25,860 nt of DNA from Martensiomyces pterosporus (lineage: Eukaryota; Kickxellomycota; Kickxellomycetes; Kickxellales; Kickxellaceae). Positions 1 through 9,157 of this stretch are shown piece by piece (position 1 is the stretch's first letter; the number at the start of each line of letters is the position of its first letter). Made by a program: the position numbers and the translations under genes. The notes beneath the pieces were generated by a model that made no database searches, was not told where the DNA came from, and saw only the letters and a list, made by a program, of their open reading frames with translations. The stretch is from NCBI GenBank assembly GCA_025201845.1, contig MU604083.1, positions 1 to 25,860 on the forward strand. Reading direction: 5' to 3'.

Positions 1-586
1 GCCGACATGAAGGCAGCAAAGCGCCAGCGCAGAGGCCATGTGCATCCACAGCCTTGACAACGACTATCCGGAACGATTATCGTCGTTTCCAACCTGCACC
101 AACTGCTTCCTATGTAGAAGCAGTGGGGTGCACAAGATGCTGGACATGTCCAGGTGAGTGTGAAAGTGAACTTCACTTGTTGTCTGCTCTGTCTGCGGCG
201 AAACGAAAAGTGCTAACACGCTTGACTTTTTGCCATCCCCTTCAACATCATTTTGTATCACGGCGGTCGGCGCAAACAAACGCAGCAACGCAAACAACTC
301 GAAACGAACCACACCACGCCGCGCAGGCAGGCAGTTGGTGACGAGCGCCTCTACAAGAGCACCATGTTGCTCTTCGCTGCGGCTCGGCTCCTGCGAGCTG
401 CTGGCAAGAAAACGCAAGTCTCGTCAGAGACCAACGCTGCTCAAGGGAAACAAAAACACGCCAGCACTCCTTTTTCTCTCGTTGTTTTCTCGCTGTATCC
501 CATTTGCATTACACCACCGCCTCTTTGCTCTGCCTGTTCCATATTTGCACCTTAACTGATAGACACAAGTCGAGGGCGATAAACAA
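1..586. other. Upstream region of CUL1, no convincing gene
   Basis: No reading frame here has recognisable protein features. The short overlapping frames on both strands are low-complexity and mutually exclusive. The last 120 nt before the cullin ATG are rich in C and T on the plus strand, as is common in fungal 5' leaders, and probably hold the CUL1 promoter and leader. A GTGAGT donor-like hexamer lies near 154, but no partner exon could be assigned. Confidence 0.5.
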
Positions 587-994
587 ATGGCCGCAATGAC
601 TATGCACGAGATTCCGCCTTCGGGCGATGCAGACCTAATCTGGTCGTACTTGAGCAGCGGAATCAACCACATTTTGGAAAAGAACAACGAGGGGCTGGAG
701 AACTCGAGGTATATGAACCTCTACACGTACGTATCGCCTTCTAGAAACAAAAGTACACTGGCTTCTGGCCTTTTAGCCATTGGCTTGTGATAGTTGCCAG
801 TAACCTTACCCGCAGCAGGCGCAGTGCCACCCACTAAAGCTGACAGCCCTCCTTTTTGTTATGCGGTGTAGCGCAGTCTACAACTTTTGCACGTCGCTGA
901 AGACCAAGATTATGAACTACTCGACGTTGAACCCCGACGTCACGTTCACTGGTACGTATTGCGCTCTCGGTTCTGCATGCTATGCTGGCTCTTC

Positions 995-1044
<50 letters not shown>

Positions 1045-3285
1045 GTCGTCTGGTCAGGCCACTCCGTCTGCTGAATGCTTGCTGTGCCTTGCTAATCAAT
1101 AGGCGCCATGCTGTTTGGCGAGGAGCTGTACAAGCGCCTGAACAAGCACATCAGGCAGCACATGGAGTCGGTTGCACAGAGGTCGAGGGCATTCAAGGGC
1201 GATGATCTGCTTGCCTTTTACACGGCGGAGTGGAACAAGTACGTCGACTCGGCAAAGGTCATTCACAACATCTTTGCATATCTCAACCGCCACTGGATTA
1301 AGCGCGAGCAGGAGGAGGGCAACAACATCCCAGACGTCAACACCATGATGCTGCAGCTGTGGCGCGATGGGTTCTTCATGGATGTGCGCAGCTCGCTGCT
1401 GGGCTCGGTGTTCAGCCTGATGAGGCGTATTCGAGATGGCCAGGTGGCAGACATCAGCATGGTCAAGAGCGTTGTTGACTCGTTTGTCTCCCTCGGCTTG
1501 GAGGAGGTGGGCACTACGGGCAAGAAGATGGAGGTGTACGTGACGTACTTCCAGACGCCGTTCATCAAGGAGAGCACCCAGTACTACGAGGCGGAGAGCG
1601 CGCGTCTGCTGCAGGAGGGCTCGCTTCGCGACTACATGATCAAAATCTCGAAGCGGCTGCAGGAGGAGGACGACCGTGCTCTTCTTTACCTGCACCCAGA
1701 CTCGCTGACCCCGCTCAAGGAGGCCCTGAACCAGGCCCTGATTGGCAAGCGCACGGACAAGTTCATTGCAGAGTTCCAGCCCATGCTCGAGGCCAAAGAG
1801 AAGGACAACCTCCACCGTGTGTACACGCTCCTCTCGCGGCTCGGCGAGGCCGAGGGGCTCAACCCGCTGCGCGAAACGTTCACCGAGCATGTGAAGCGTG
1901 CTGGGCTGGATGCCGTCAAGCAAATCAGCAGCAGCGAAGAGGCTGCGGGAGGAGTCGCCAACGAGGCGAGGCTGTTTGTGTCGGCGCTGCTGGGGGTCTA
2001 CGACCTGTACTCGAATATCCTGCACGAGTCGTTTGATGACAACCCCGGATTCAGCAGGGCGCTTGACAATGCATTCAAGGATTTCGTCAACAACAACGAC
2101 CTGTGTCCGGCTGGCGAGAGCAGGGCACCCATGCTCTTGGCGTACTACAGCGACTCCTTGCTCAAGAAGGGCGGTGCCAATGCGCGCAAGGCAGGCACAG
2201 GCAGCTCAGGAGCTGCTGAGGGCGCCGATGACGAAGGCGAGCTTGAGACGCTGCTGGCGCGGATCATCTGTGTGTTCCGCTACATCAAGGACTCTGACGT
2301 GTTCCAAAAGTTCTACTCGCGCTTCCTTGCGCGCCGCCTTGTCAACGAGCAGAGCGTGTCTATCGACGCCGAGGAGAGCATGATTTCGAAGCTCAAGGAG
2401 ATCAGCGGCGTCGAGTTTACCTCAAAGTTGACGCGCATGTTCACTGATATGACCGTGAGCAACGACCTGAACGAGGCATTTGTGGACTCGATCGGTGGCG
2501 GCTCCAAGCTGCCCTTCAGCTTCAACATGAAGGTTCTGCACACTGTCTCGTGGCCCTTGAACTCCCCCGACACCACGCTGTCTCTGCCCCACCAGCTGGC
2601 CACTGTCTGCGATGACTATAACAGGTTCTACCAGGTCAAGCACAGCGGACGCAAGCTCAACTGGCTGTGGCAGCACTCGAAGGCCGAGATCAAGATGTTC
2701 TTCCCCAGGGCCACTGGCCCTGCAGCCAAGGCTGGGTACATGTTCCAGGTCACCACCTATCAGCTGGCCATCCTGCTCCTCTTCAACGCCGACAGCGGAC
2801 CTGGCACTGGGTACGACTCAGCCGACGGGCCCACGCTGACATGGGACCAGATCGCACAGGCCACTGGGCTGGACAACGACACGATCATGGGCGAGATGGA
2901 GGTTTTGTGCAAGGCCCGCGTGCTCATTAGCAGCACTAGCAGCCCGGCCACGAACTCGAGCTTTGTGCTCAACGGTGGGTTCAAGTCCAAGAAGCTCCGC
3001 ATCAACCTTGCGGGGTCCAAGAAGCCCGAGCAGAAGCGCGAGGCCAACGACACCATGAAGGCGGTCGACGTGGATCGCATGTACAGCATCCAGGCTGCCA
3101 TCGTGCGCATTATGAAGGCGCGCAAGACTCTGAACCACAGGCAGCTCATCCAGGAAATCATCTCGCAGATCAAGCTCTTCCAGGCACAGGTCAGCGACAT
3201 CAAAAAGGCCATCGACGCGCTTATTGAGCGCGAGTACTTGGAGCGCGACGCAGCCAACCGCGACGTTTACAACTACCTGGCATGA
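587..3285 (+). CDS. CUL1: Cullin-1 (CUL1/Cdc53), SCF ubiquitin ligase scaffold, three exons
   Basis: Scaffold of SCF ubiquitin ligases: the N-terminus binds Skp1/F-box adaptors and the C-terminus binds the Rbx1 RING protein and is modified by Nedd8. I assemble three exons, 587-726, 872-951 and 1103-3285, giving 800 aa, the usual cullin length. The N-terminal helix motif LYTAVYNFCTS spans the first splice and MLFGEELYKRL follows the second, both typical of CUL1 rather than CUL3. AYLNRHWIKRE and the FVNNN motif also fit CUL1. The cullin homology domain is about residues 450-690, with VFQKFYSRFLARRLV and HSGRKLNWLW. The winged-helix neddylation domain contains IVRIMK, placing the Nedd8 acceptor at about K745, and the protein ends in the canonical YNYLA. 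The ATG at 587 is supported by continuity with exon 2. Intron 2 carries a 46-base A run. The gene converges on the kelch-BTB gene, with 388 nt between stop codons. Confidence 0.96.
727..871 (+). other. CUL1 intron 1
   Basis: Donor GTACGT at 727 and acceptor TAG ending at 871, 145 nt. Splicing after the second base of a Thr codon restores the conserved cullin sequence LYT-AVYNFC. An alternative donor, GTATCG at 731, would add a Tyr and shift the frame. Confidence 0.88.
952..1102 (+). other. CUL1 intron 2, with poly(A) tract
   Basis: Donor GTACGT at 952 and acceptor TAG ending at 1102, 151 nt. A good branch-point sequence, GCTAATC, lies at 1091-1097. Splicing gives TG-A-MLFGEELY and keeps the cullin frame. 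About one third of the intron is a pure A run. Confidence 0.9.
996..1041 (+). repeat. Homopolymer A tract, 46 bases
   Basis: Uninterrupted run of 46 A residues inside CUL1 intron 2, about 50 nt upstream of the branch point. I see no flanking target-site duplication or SINE-like body on its 5' side. It is most simply a mononucleotide microsatellite; exact length may be uncertain because such runs are prone to sequencing error. Confidence 0.95.
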
Positions 3286-3673
3286 GCACACTGGCATGTA
3301 TCTCCAGTGGTGCCTTTTCATTTCCTAGGCACCTTGCTTTTCCCGGCTGCTCCTTTCCTTTCCACTCTATTATACGCTACGACATCATGCATCTGCAGCC
3401 TCTGCCATTCACTGGCGCGGCGGCAAAGCCGTGTGTCGGCGGGTAGGGCGGCCATTATGATAGAATGGATGAATGGATGAATGAAGTGGAAAAGCAAACA
3501 AGCAAACAAGCAAACAAGCAAAACAGAAAATCCTATCTTAAAAGAGAGCGAGGTGACAGGCAAAGACACAAGAGAGGGGGTGCCAATAAGAATGGGCTGG
3601 GGCGGGCCAGACCAGACCAGGTCAGGTCAGATCCAAAGATGCAGGATGGCCGGCAAGGCAGTCATTGTCGCAG
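3286..3673. other. Convergent 3' intergenic region with short tandem repeats
   Basis: This is the space between the stop codons of CUL1 and the kelch-BTB gene and must hold both 3' ends. It contains a 4-base-phased GAATG/GATGAATG repeat at about 3463-3485, an AAGCAAAC array at 3492-3524 and a gaccag/gtcag array near 3607-3630. No gene is seen. Confidence 0.6.
3492..3524 (+). repeat. AAGCAAAC tandem array, about four copies
   Basis: The 8-base unit AAGCAAAC is repeated about 3.9 times, followed by an A-rich stretch. It lies in the shared 3' region of two convergent genes. Confidence 0.85.
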
Positions 3674-6600
3674 TCAGCTCTGGAACGGCGGGTAGCTGCT
3701 GGGCACAGGCGGCGGCGGGGCACCAGAAGAGGCGGAGGGGCCATTGCCGCTGCCGCTGCTGGACGACGCCATCTTTTTCATTTTGGACCACGGACGGAAT
3801 ATGCTTGTGCGTGACGACGATGCGGTTGGCTGATGCGTCTCTATCGTGGCATCCGATCCGCGGCGCTCGTTGGTAGCCGAGTCTGTGCTCCCGTGGCCTC
3901 CGCTGCTGCTCAGGTACCGGCTTGTGCGGTTGCTTCCCGAGTACGCAGCGTTTTGCTGCGGGCTGTGGTGAGAGTGGCCAACAGCGGTGTTCTCTGGAGC
4001 GTCTGCCGATGAGGAGTAGGTTACGGCGGACTCCTCAGGAAGGGGCTGGTATGCCAGGGGCGACGCCATGCTTGATAGCCGCTTGTTGTCGCGGGCAGTT
4101 CCGCTGCCTGCCTCGCTGCTGCCTCGCATGTCGGGGCTCTGCGCAGAAGGGTACCTGCTGGATGCGGGGGAGTTGATTATAGGCGAGTTCATGATGTTGG
4201 ATTCCCACGGACGACGCGGGTTGCTGAACATGCTGTCTTGCTGGAGCGGAGACCGCGACTGCGTGCGGACCGAGGATGCTGTCGACGAGCTGGACGGCGA
4301 TGGCGATGGGAATGCTGTCAGCGGTCCGCGGGTGCCCGGAGCTGCTGCACCCGAGCCGTCGCCAGCTGAGACTGCGTCGCTAGGCGCCCGGTGCCGCGCA
4401 TCAGCGTACCGGAGGTCGCTGGTGCTGCCATTTGTCTGCTGTGGCTGGTAGTGGAGGTGCGCCGCATGCTCGGGGATCTGAGGGCTGGTCGAGCTGGCTG
4501 CATTGTCATGGCCATCCATGTCCTCTTCAGCTCCGGTCTTTGGGAAGTGCCTCAAAAGACTTGCCCTGGCCGCATCCGAGATCAAGTGCAGGCTCGACTG
4601 CCTATCTGCAACGAGCGCGGCAATGTGGTCCTTGAGCGCAATCACGCAGCGTGCCTGCAGCCCGTGGTGGTCCGCATGCTGGCTGGCCTCGTAGATCAGC
4701 GGCGCCGTGCTGGGCGTCACCATGCGGCGCAAGATGTCGACTGTGCGAAGCGCCAGCTTGTTGAGGTCGTATTTCCGAGCCAGCTCAAGAAGATCGCCCA
4801 TCACTGTGGCGCTGGCCACGTCGTCGGCAGACAGGGCCTCGGGCGTCACCTGGTGGGGGCCGAAGCGCGCTGCCACGTCGATGCGGTCTGTGTACAGATA
4901 GAAGAGGAGCATGTTGATCGCCTCGCGAGACGACTCGATGTAGTAGCGCTTGGGGCCCTCGGCTTGCAAAAGATGCACAGCGCCGCTGTCCTCCTCAGTA
5001 ATGAGCGACGAGTCTGGGCGGGTCTGGCTTCCCAGCGGTCTCCTGCCGCTGCCGATGGCATCTGCACCCGTGGCTCTGGTTCTGGATGCAGGCGACGTTC
5101 CAGCACTTGTGTCGGTGGTGGTGGTTGTGGTGGTGGTGGGCGAAGAGGCTGATGGCGCCGATGCCGGGATAGATGGAGAGGCGCCTGGCCCAGACATGAG
5201 CCAGCGCTGTGCCTGGCTGGGCCAGCGCGCACGCAGCATCCCGCTGTTGACTGCCGCTGCCTTGGATCCATCGGCAGCGATGACGTCGGAATCGCCGAAC
5301 TGCGTAAAGAACAGGAGCTGCGAGCCAATCTCGAATGGCGCATCTGCTGGGTTCTTCCCAGACTGCATCAGAGAAGGCGGCGGCGAGGTCGCCATGGCGT
5401 TGCCCCCTGCAGTGGCGGGTCGCATGACTGCAGCCCTGCTTGCGGCAAGGAAGCTTGCCGACTGAGTGTTCGTGGCGTCCTCGCCGAGCCTACCGCTGCC
5501 AGTGCGCAAGTACCCCAGAGCACGCAAGTCCACGGTGCGGATTTCGCCGTAGTTCAAGCGGCGTCTCTGGTAGTCGTACGTGAGGTCTCTCCTGCTGTCG
5601 CCGAATATGACCAGCGTGTTTGTGCGCGGGTCAATGACCGACTGGTTCCAGCTGCCGGCACGGAACTTGGCACCGCAGTTGACCGGGCGCCAGTGCATCT
5701 CGTTCGTGTCGAGTGCCCAGAGACTCAGCTCGCTGTGTCCTTCGTTCGAAATCAGCGTCCCGGTCATTAGAATTGTGTGCGGGTCGACTAGGTGGCCGCG
5801 CGGGAACCGCAGACCCGGGGGCTCGCCCTTGATGGCATCCGAGATCTCCTGCAGCGTGCAGTCCGGTGGCGCGGAGAGCGAGTAGAGCGCGCGTCTGACG
5901 GATGCAAAGCTGTAGTTGCTGTAGAGGAGCGTGCGGCCGGTGTCGGGCACGCTGGAGATGAATGAGCGGTAGAGCCCCACTGCGCGTGGGAATGGCGAGC
6001 GGAGCACCCAGCGGCCAGTCTGCAGATCGAATACATTCAGCTCCTCCACGTACTGCTCCTCCAAGTCCTGGCCGCCCACCACAAGAAGGCGCGAGCCAAA
6101 CAGGGTGGCCAGGTGAGCGTAGCGTGGGGACGGATTAGATACTCCTCCATTGGTGGCATCCGCGGCGGCGGCAATGTCGGACTGGTGGGAGTCAGCAGGG
6201 TCGCCATTGGCATTGGCGCCTTGGCTGCCCGAGTGGAGAGCGCCCTGGGCGACCCAGCGCTCCGCACGCGTATCAAAGACAGCGATGTCTCCCAGCAGGA
6301 TCTTGCTCGTTTTCTGCTGCAGCGAATGCTGGTTGTGGTCGTCCTGGATGCTGCCGCCCTCTGGCGTGCGCGACGACGAGGTGGTGGTAGGGGGCCGCCT
6401 CTGCTGCTGCTGCTGCTGCAAGTTCTGGCGCTCGACCTCTGCATCAAGACCCATTCCGCCAAACACAATGATGTGCTGGCCAAACGCCGTGGCCGAGTGG
6501 AAGAAGCGCGGGACCGGCGGAGGCACGCCTTGGTCCTGTTCACTCTGCTGCTGCTGCTGCTGCTGCTGCTGTGAGGTGGAGGAGGTGGTGGAGTGGCGCT

Positions 6601-6847
6601 GCGCTGTCTGCGGGCGGGAGTCCGTTTGGTCATCTGTAAAGGCAATTCGGCGCCATACGAATTTGCGCAGGTCGCAGGTGTAAATGTCGTTAGACAGCTT
6701 GCCGCTGTGCAGAGCTCGGCCGCCAAACACATATGCCTTTCCCTGAAGGTATGTCACGGAGCTTCCAACCAGCGCCGGCGGCACATCGCCCGTGCACTTT
6801 GAGCTGCGAATGAAGAGCTCGGTAAGGTCGTACTCTGCCGAGGGCAT
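3674..6847 (-). CDS. Kelch-repeat and BTB domain protein (Ral2/LZTR1-like architecture)
   Basis: Predicted 1057-aa intronless protein. At least five kelch-type blades are visible: residues about 32-78 (AYVFGGRAL), 112-201 (HIIVFGGMG, then WVAQ), 240-283 (LLVVGGQD, then GRWVL), 350-390 and 398-443. Blade 2 is expanded by poly-Gln tracts (93-101 and 144-149). A BTB domain follows in two parts, about 508-550 (FGDSDVIAADG) and 633-745 (LLFYLYTDRIDV, LLELARKYDLNKLA), split by a Ser/Thr-rich insert with eight consecutive Thr. A BACK-like helix pair begins near 712. Residues about 775-1057 are Ser/Pro-rich and look disordered, ending in a proline-rich tail. Kelch plus BTB resembles fission yeast Ral2 and animal LZTR1, which act on Ras signalling, and BTB proteins can serve as CUL3 adaptors. 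That assignment is inference from architecture only. The ATG at 6847 starts just before the first blade. Confidence 0.85.
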   Translation of the reverse strand: MPSAEYDLTELFIRSSKCTGDVPPALVGSSVTYLQGKAYVFGGRALHSGKLSNDIYTCDLRKFVWRRIAFTDDQTDSRPQTAQRHSTTSSTSQQQQQQQQQSEQDQGVPPPVPRFFHSATAFGQHIIVFGGMGLDAEVERQNLQQQQQQRRPPTTTSSSRTPEGGSIQDDHNQHSLQQKTSKILLGDIAVFDTRAERWVAQGALHSGSQGANANGDPADSHQSDIAAAADATNGGVSNPSPRYAHLATLFGSRLLVVGGQDLEEQYVEELNVFDLQTGRWVLRSPFPRAVGLYRSFISSVPDTGRTLLYSNYSFASVRRALYSLSAPPDCTLQEISDAIKGEPPGLRFPRGHLVDPHTILMTGTLISNEGHSELSLWALDTNEMHWRPVNCGAKFRAGSWNQSVIDPRTNTLVIFGDSRRDLTYDYQRRRLNYGEIRTVDLRALGYLRTGSGRLGEDATNTQSASFLAASRAAVMRPATAGGNAMATSPPPSLMQSGKNPADAPFEIGSQLLFFTQFGDSDVIAADGSKAAAVNSGMLRARWPSQAQRWLMSGPGASPSIPASAPSASSPTTTTTTTTDTSAGTSPASRTRATGADAIGSGRRPLGSQTRPDSSLITEEDSGAVHLLQAEGPKRYYIESSREAINMLLFYLYTDRIDVAARFGPHQVTPEALSADDVASATVMGDLLELARKYDLNKLALRTVDILRRMVTPSTAPLIYEASQHADHHGLQARCVIALKDHIAALVADRQSSLHLISDAARASLLRHFPKTGAEEDMDGHDNAASSTSPQIPEHAAHLHYQPQQTNGSTSDLRYADARHRAPSDAVSAGDGSGAAAPGTRGPLTAFPSPSPSSSSTASSVRTQSRSPLQQDSMFSNPRRPWESNIMNSPIINSPASSRYPSAQSPDMRGSSEAGSGTARDNKRLSSMASPLAYQPLPEESAVTYSSSADAPENTAVGHSHHSPQQNAAYSGSNRTSRYLSSSGGHGSTDSATNERRGSDATIETHQPTASSSRTSIFRPWSKMKKMASSSSGSGNGPSASSGAPPPPVPSSYPPFQS

Positions 6848-7758
6848 TTAAGCGATGGAGCAAAGAGCGGGGGGGAGCTAGGGGAGTGGTGCGGGGGGTG
6901 TGTCTGGCTAATATAAATGAAGTGAATAATAATAGGCGTTTCTCCCCTATTGGGAGCACAAACTTGAAGAATAAGAGCAAATGGTGGTCAATAGGGGCAG
7001 AGCTGAGAGAGATGGATAGCCCTTTTCTTTCTGCACGTCCCAGATGGAGCGATGAAGGAGGAAGACGGCCCAGGCGTTAATGCGTGCGTGCGTGCGCTTT
7101 CTTGCTCCTGAGTGCGTGTGTGGAAGACCAAAAATGCATGCGGCGAAAGGGGAACGGAAAGGGAAAGGCGAGCAGCAGGCCGGGCTGCCGCATGTAGTCC
7201 TTAAAGGCACCCAGAGAGTCCTGTTTCTTTCTGGAGCATGGGAGAGCAGCAGCCAGAGCTGGATTGTCCAATGCGGGGGCAACAGGCCGGCAAGCGCATA
7301 TGCGATTCCCCCATTCCACGCTTTCCGTTCCATCCCACTTTACTGACAACACAGCGCATCTCAGTGCCGGCGGCGAAGCAGCCGGAGCGGCACGTCGATC
7401 ATGGGCGCTGCTTTTAATGCGGAGCGCCAGGGGGGCAGAAGCAAATTAGACGCAGAGCAGGCGCCCACACTCGGGGCACTGGCGGCGTGGTGGTGTGGTG
7501 GTCAAATGCAAGGCCAGGGGCAAGGCCAGGGGCAAGGCCAGGGGTGTGGTTGCGTCCTTTGAGCATGGCTCGCAGACACGACGCGGGTGGGCCCGAGCAA
7601 CAATGCCACCACCACCACCACATGTGCCGCCTGTGCAGCCCCCGCCCTGCTTGTGCGGTGTTTGAAGAGCTTTTTATTTCTTTTTGGGTGCTTGTGCTTT
7701 TCAGAGCGACTCTGCAAGGGAAAGTAGAGCAATGGCTGGCGCGAGGCACGCCGAGGGC
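6848..7758. other. Intergenic region: kelch-BTB promoter and Tma46 3' region
   Basis: About 900 nt between two minus-strand genes. The first 60 nt upstream of the kelch-BTB ATG are C/T-rich on the coding strand. A TGCG microsatellite lies at about 7080-7097 and a three-copy 12-base repeat at 7509-7544. Short frames on both strands show no domains, so I call no gene. Confidence 0.55.
7509..7544 (+). repeat. Three perfect copies of a 12-base G-rich unit
   Basis: The unit CAAGGCCAGGGG is repeated three times head to tail without mismatch. It lies downstream of the Tma46-like gene, whose stop codon is at 7759-7761 on the minus strand. Confidence 0.95.
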
Positions 7759-8847
7759 CTACTCGTCATCGTCGTCCGAGATGTCGCCCACGTCCTCAGC
7801 AGCAAACAGATCCTCGTTCTGTGGCGCAGCAGGCGCTGCGTCCTCCTGCGTTTTGCCAAAGTCGGCACTGTCCTGCTGGTACCCGCCGTCCTGCGTCCTG
7901 TACTGGGCAAAGTCGAACGCATCGCCGTCGTCGTTGTCTCCGTCGTCCAGCTCCGGGTTGAACTCAAAGAAGTCGCGTCCCGACATATTGACCGACTTGC
8001 CGGCCTTGAACGCCTTCTCCTTCGCCTGCCTGGCCTTGAGCTCCTCTGCCTCCTTGCGTGCATTCCGCTCCTCCTTCCACTTCTTGAACGAGTCCAAGGT
8101 AACGGGCGTCAGGTTGTCGCCCAGCTTGTGTCTCTCGGTCTCCAAGAACTCCTCGAGCGAGATCTCGTCCTTCTCACTGGCATCCGTCTTCTTCGCCTTC
8201 TTCAGCACGAATCCCGGGGGCAGGGCGTGCTTGTACTTGCACTTGTCGCCGCCATTGGGGCACTCCCAGAACCACCCGTACTTGCCACCCTCAATAGCCT
8301 CGAGGAAGAACTTGCACACAATGCTGGTGGTCGTTCGAGGATTGCCATGCTTCGACAGCACCACCTGCTCCAGCCTGGCCTGGTCCCAGGTATCCATCGT
8401 GTCTGCCTGCTCGTCGGCATCTCTCTTATCGGTATAGACGTCCATCTTCGATCCCTTCCTCTCGACAGCGGTGTCGTGCGAGAACTTGCACTTGTCGCCC
8501 TTCGTGCACAGCCCCTGCTTGAAGAACTCGCACAAGACGGATTTGGGATTGACGCCAAAGGGCACCTTCTGTTGCTGGATCGGCTTGAAGAGCTCGAGGA
8601 GCTCCTCCTGCTTCTTCTTTTCCTCGGCCTTCTTCTTCTCCTGCGCCAGCTTCTTCTCCTCGTCGGCCTTGTTTGCCTTGCGGTTACCAGAGGACATCAC
8701 CTGTGCCTCGACCTGCTGCACGTACCGCCCGACCTTTTTGGACTTGTTCTTGTTTTTGAGCCCAAAGGTCTTGTCCTCGATCACCTTCTTCTTCTCCTTG
8801 TCAGCCGTCTTCTTGGACGGCCCCTTTGCAGTCTTCTTTGGCGGCAT
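7759..8847 (-). CDS. TMA46: Tma46/ZC3H15 (DFRP1)-type CCCH zinc-finger protein
   Basis: 362-aa protein matching the DRG family regulatory protein family (yeast Tma46, animal ZC3H15/DFRP1). In this family the protein stabilises the translational GTPase DRG1/Rbg1 and associates with ribosomes. Visible features in order: a Lys-rich N-terminus (MPPKKTAKGPSKK) with a charged helix at 55-85; CCCH finger 1 at C106-x7-C114-x5-C120-x3-H124; CCCH finger 2 at C178, C196, C203 and H207 with the GWFWECPNGGDKC motif; the DFRP region at about 230-300 (LEEFLETERHKLG, then TPVTLDSFKKWK and SGRDFFEFNPEL); and an acidic C-terminus ending ISDDDDE. Length and order are as expected for the family. It is a single uninterrupted exon. 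The ATG at 8847 gives the family's usual N-terminus. Strong Lys/AAG usage creates a long open frame on the opposite strand that is not a gene. Confidence 0.96.
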   Translation of the reverse strand: MPPKKTAKGPSKKTADKEKKKVIEDKTFGLKNKNKSKKVGRYVQQVEAQVMSSGNRKANKADEEKKLAQEKKKAEEKKKQEELLELFKPIQQQKVPFGVNPKSVLCEFFKQGLCTKGDKCKFSHDTAVERKGSKMDVYTDKRDADEQADTMDTWDQARLEQVVLSKHGNPRTTTSIVCKFFLEAIEGGKYGWFWECPNGGDKCKYKHALPPGFVLKKAKKTDASEKDEISLEEFLETERHKLGDNLTPVTLDSFKKWKEERNARKEAEELKARQAKEKAFKAGKSVNMSGRDFFEFNPELDDGDNDDGDAFDFAQYRTQDGGYQQDSADFGKTQEDAAPAAPQNEDLFAAEDVGDISDDDDE

Positions 8848-9157
8848 GACGAACTAGGGATTTTTGTTTGGGTCGAGCTAAATAAACGAAAGGGGGAAAA
8901 AAAAAAAAAGGAAGGAGGCTGACACTGTTGATTGCTGAATCGGCAACCACGAAACGACTGAGAAAAATAAAACAGATGAGCGAAACCTCAGCTGGAAGCC
9001 AGCCTCAGGGGAAAATTATTTCCACCTTTGCTTCTTTCTGCCACTTCTTCTAGCTTCTACATTGCCGCTGTGTGGTCTGCGGTTTCAGGAATTGATTGAT
9101 TAACTCATCTGATCAGCATCCACAGAACACACCACGCATCAAAGCCCCGCTTGGGGT
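8848..9157. other. Short intergenic region with A tract
   Basis: 310 nt between the Tma46-like start and the MFS stop, both on the minus strand. An A13 run at about 8897-8909 reads as a T tract upstream of the Tma46 ATG, as in many constitutive fungal promoters. No gene is seen. Confidence 0.5.

Noticed and set aside
1096..2025. 309-codon minus-strand open frame opposite CUL1
   Set aside because: It is a codon-bias mirror of a securely identified cullin exon; it is Leu/Val/His-rich without domains.
4391..5152. 253-codon plus-strand frame within the kelch-BTB gene
   Set aside because: Antisense to the clear BTB-encoding region and ends in a Gly/Val repeat mirrored from the Thr tract.
7684..8922. 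412-codon plus-strand open frame opposite the Tma46-like gene
   Set aside because: Lys-rich AAG codons on the minus strand read as CTT/Leu in the complement. The product is a Leu run without any domain, while the minus strand has two intact CCCH fingers.
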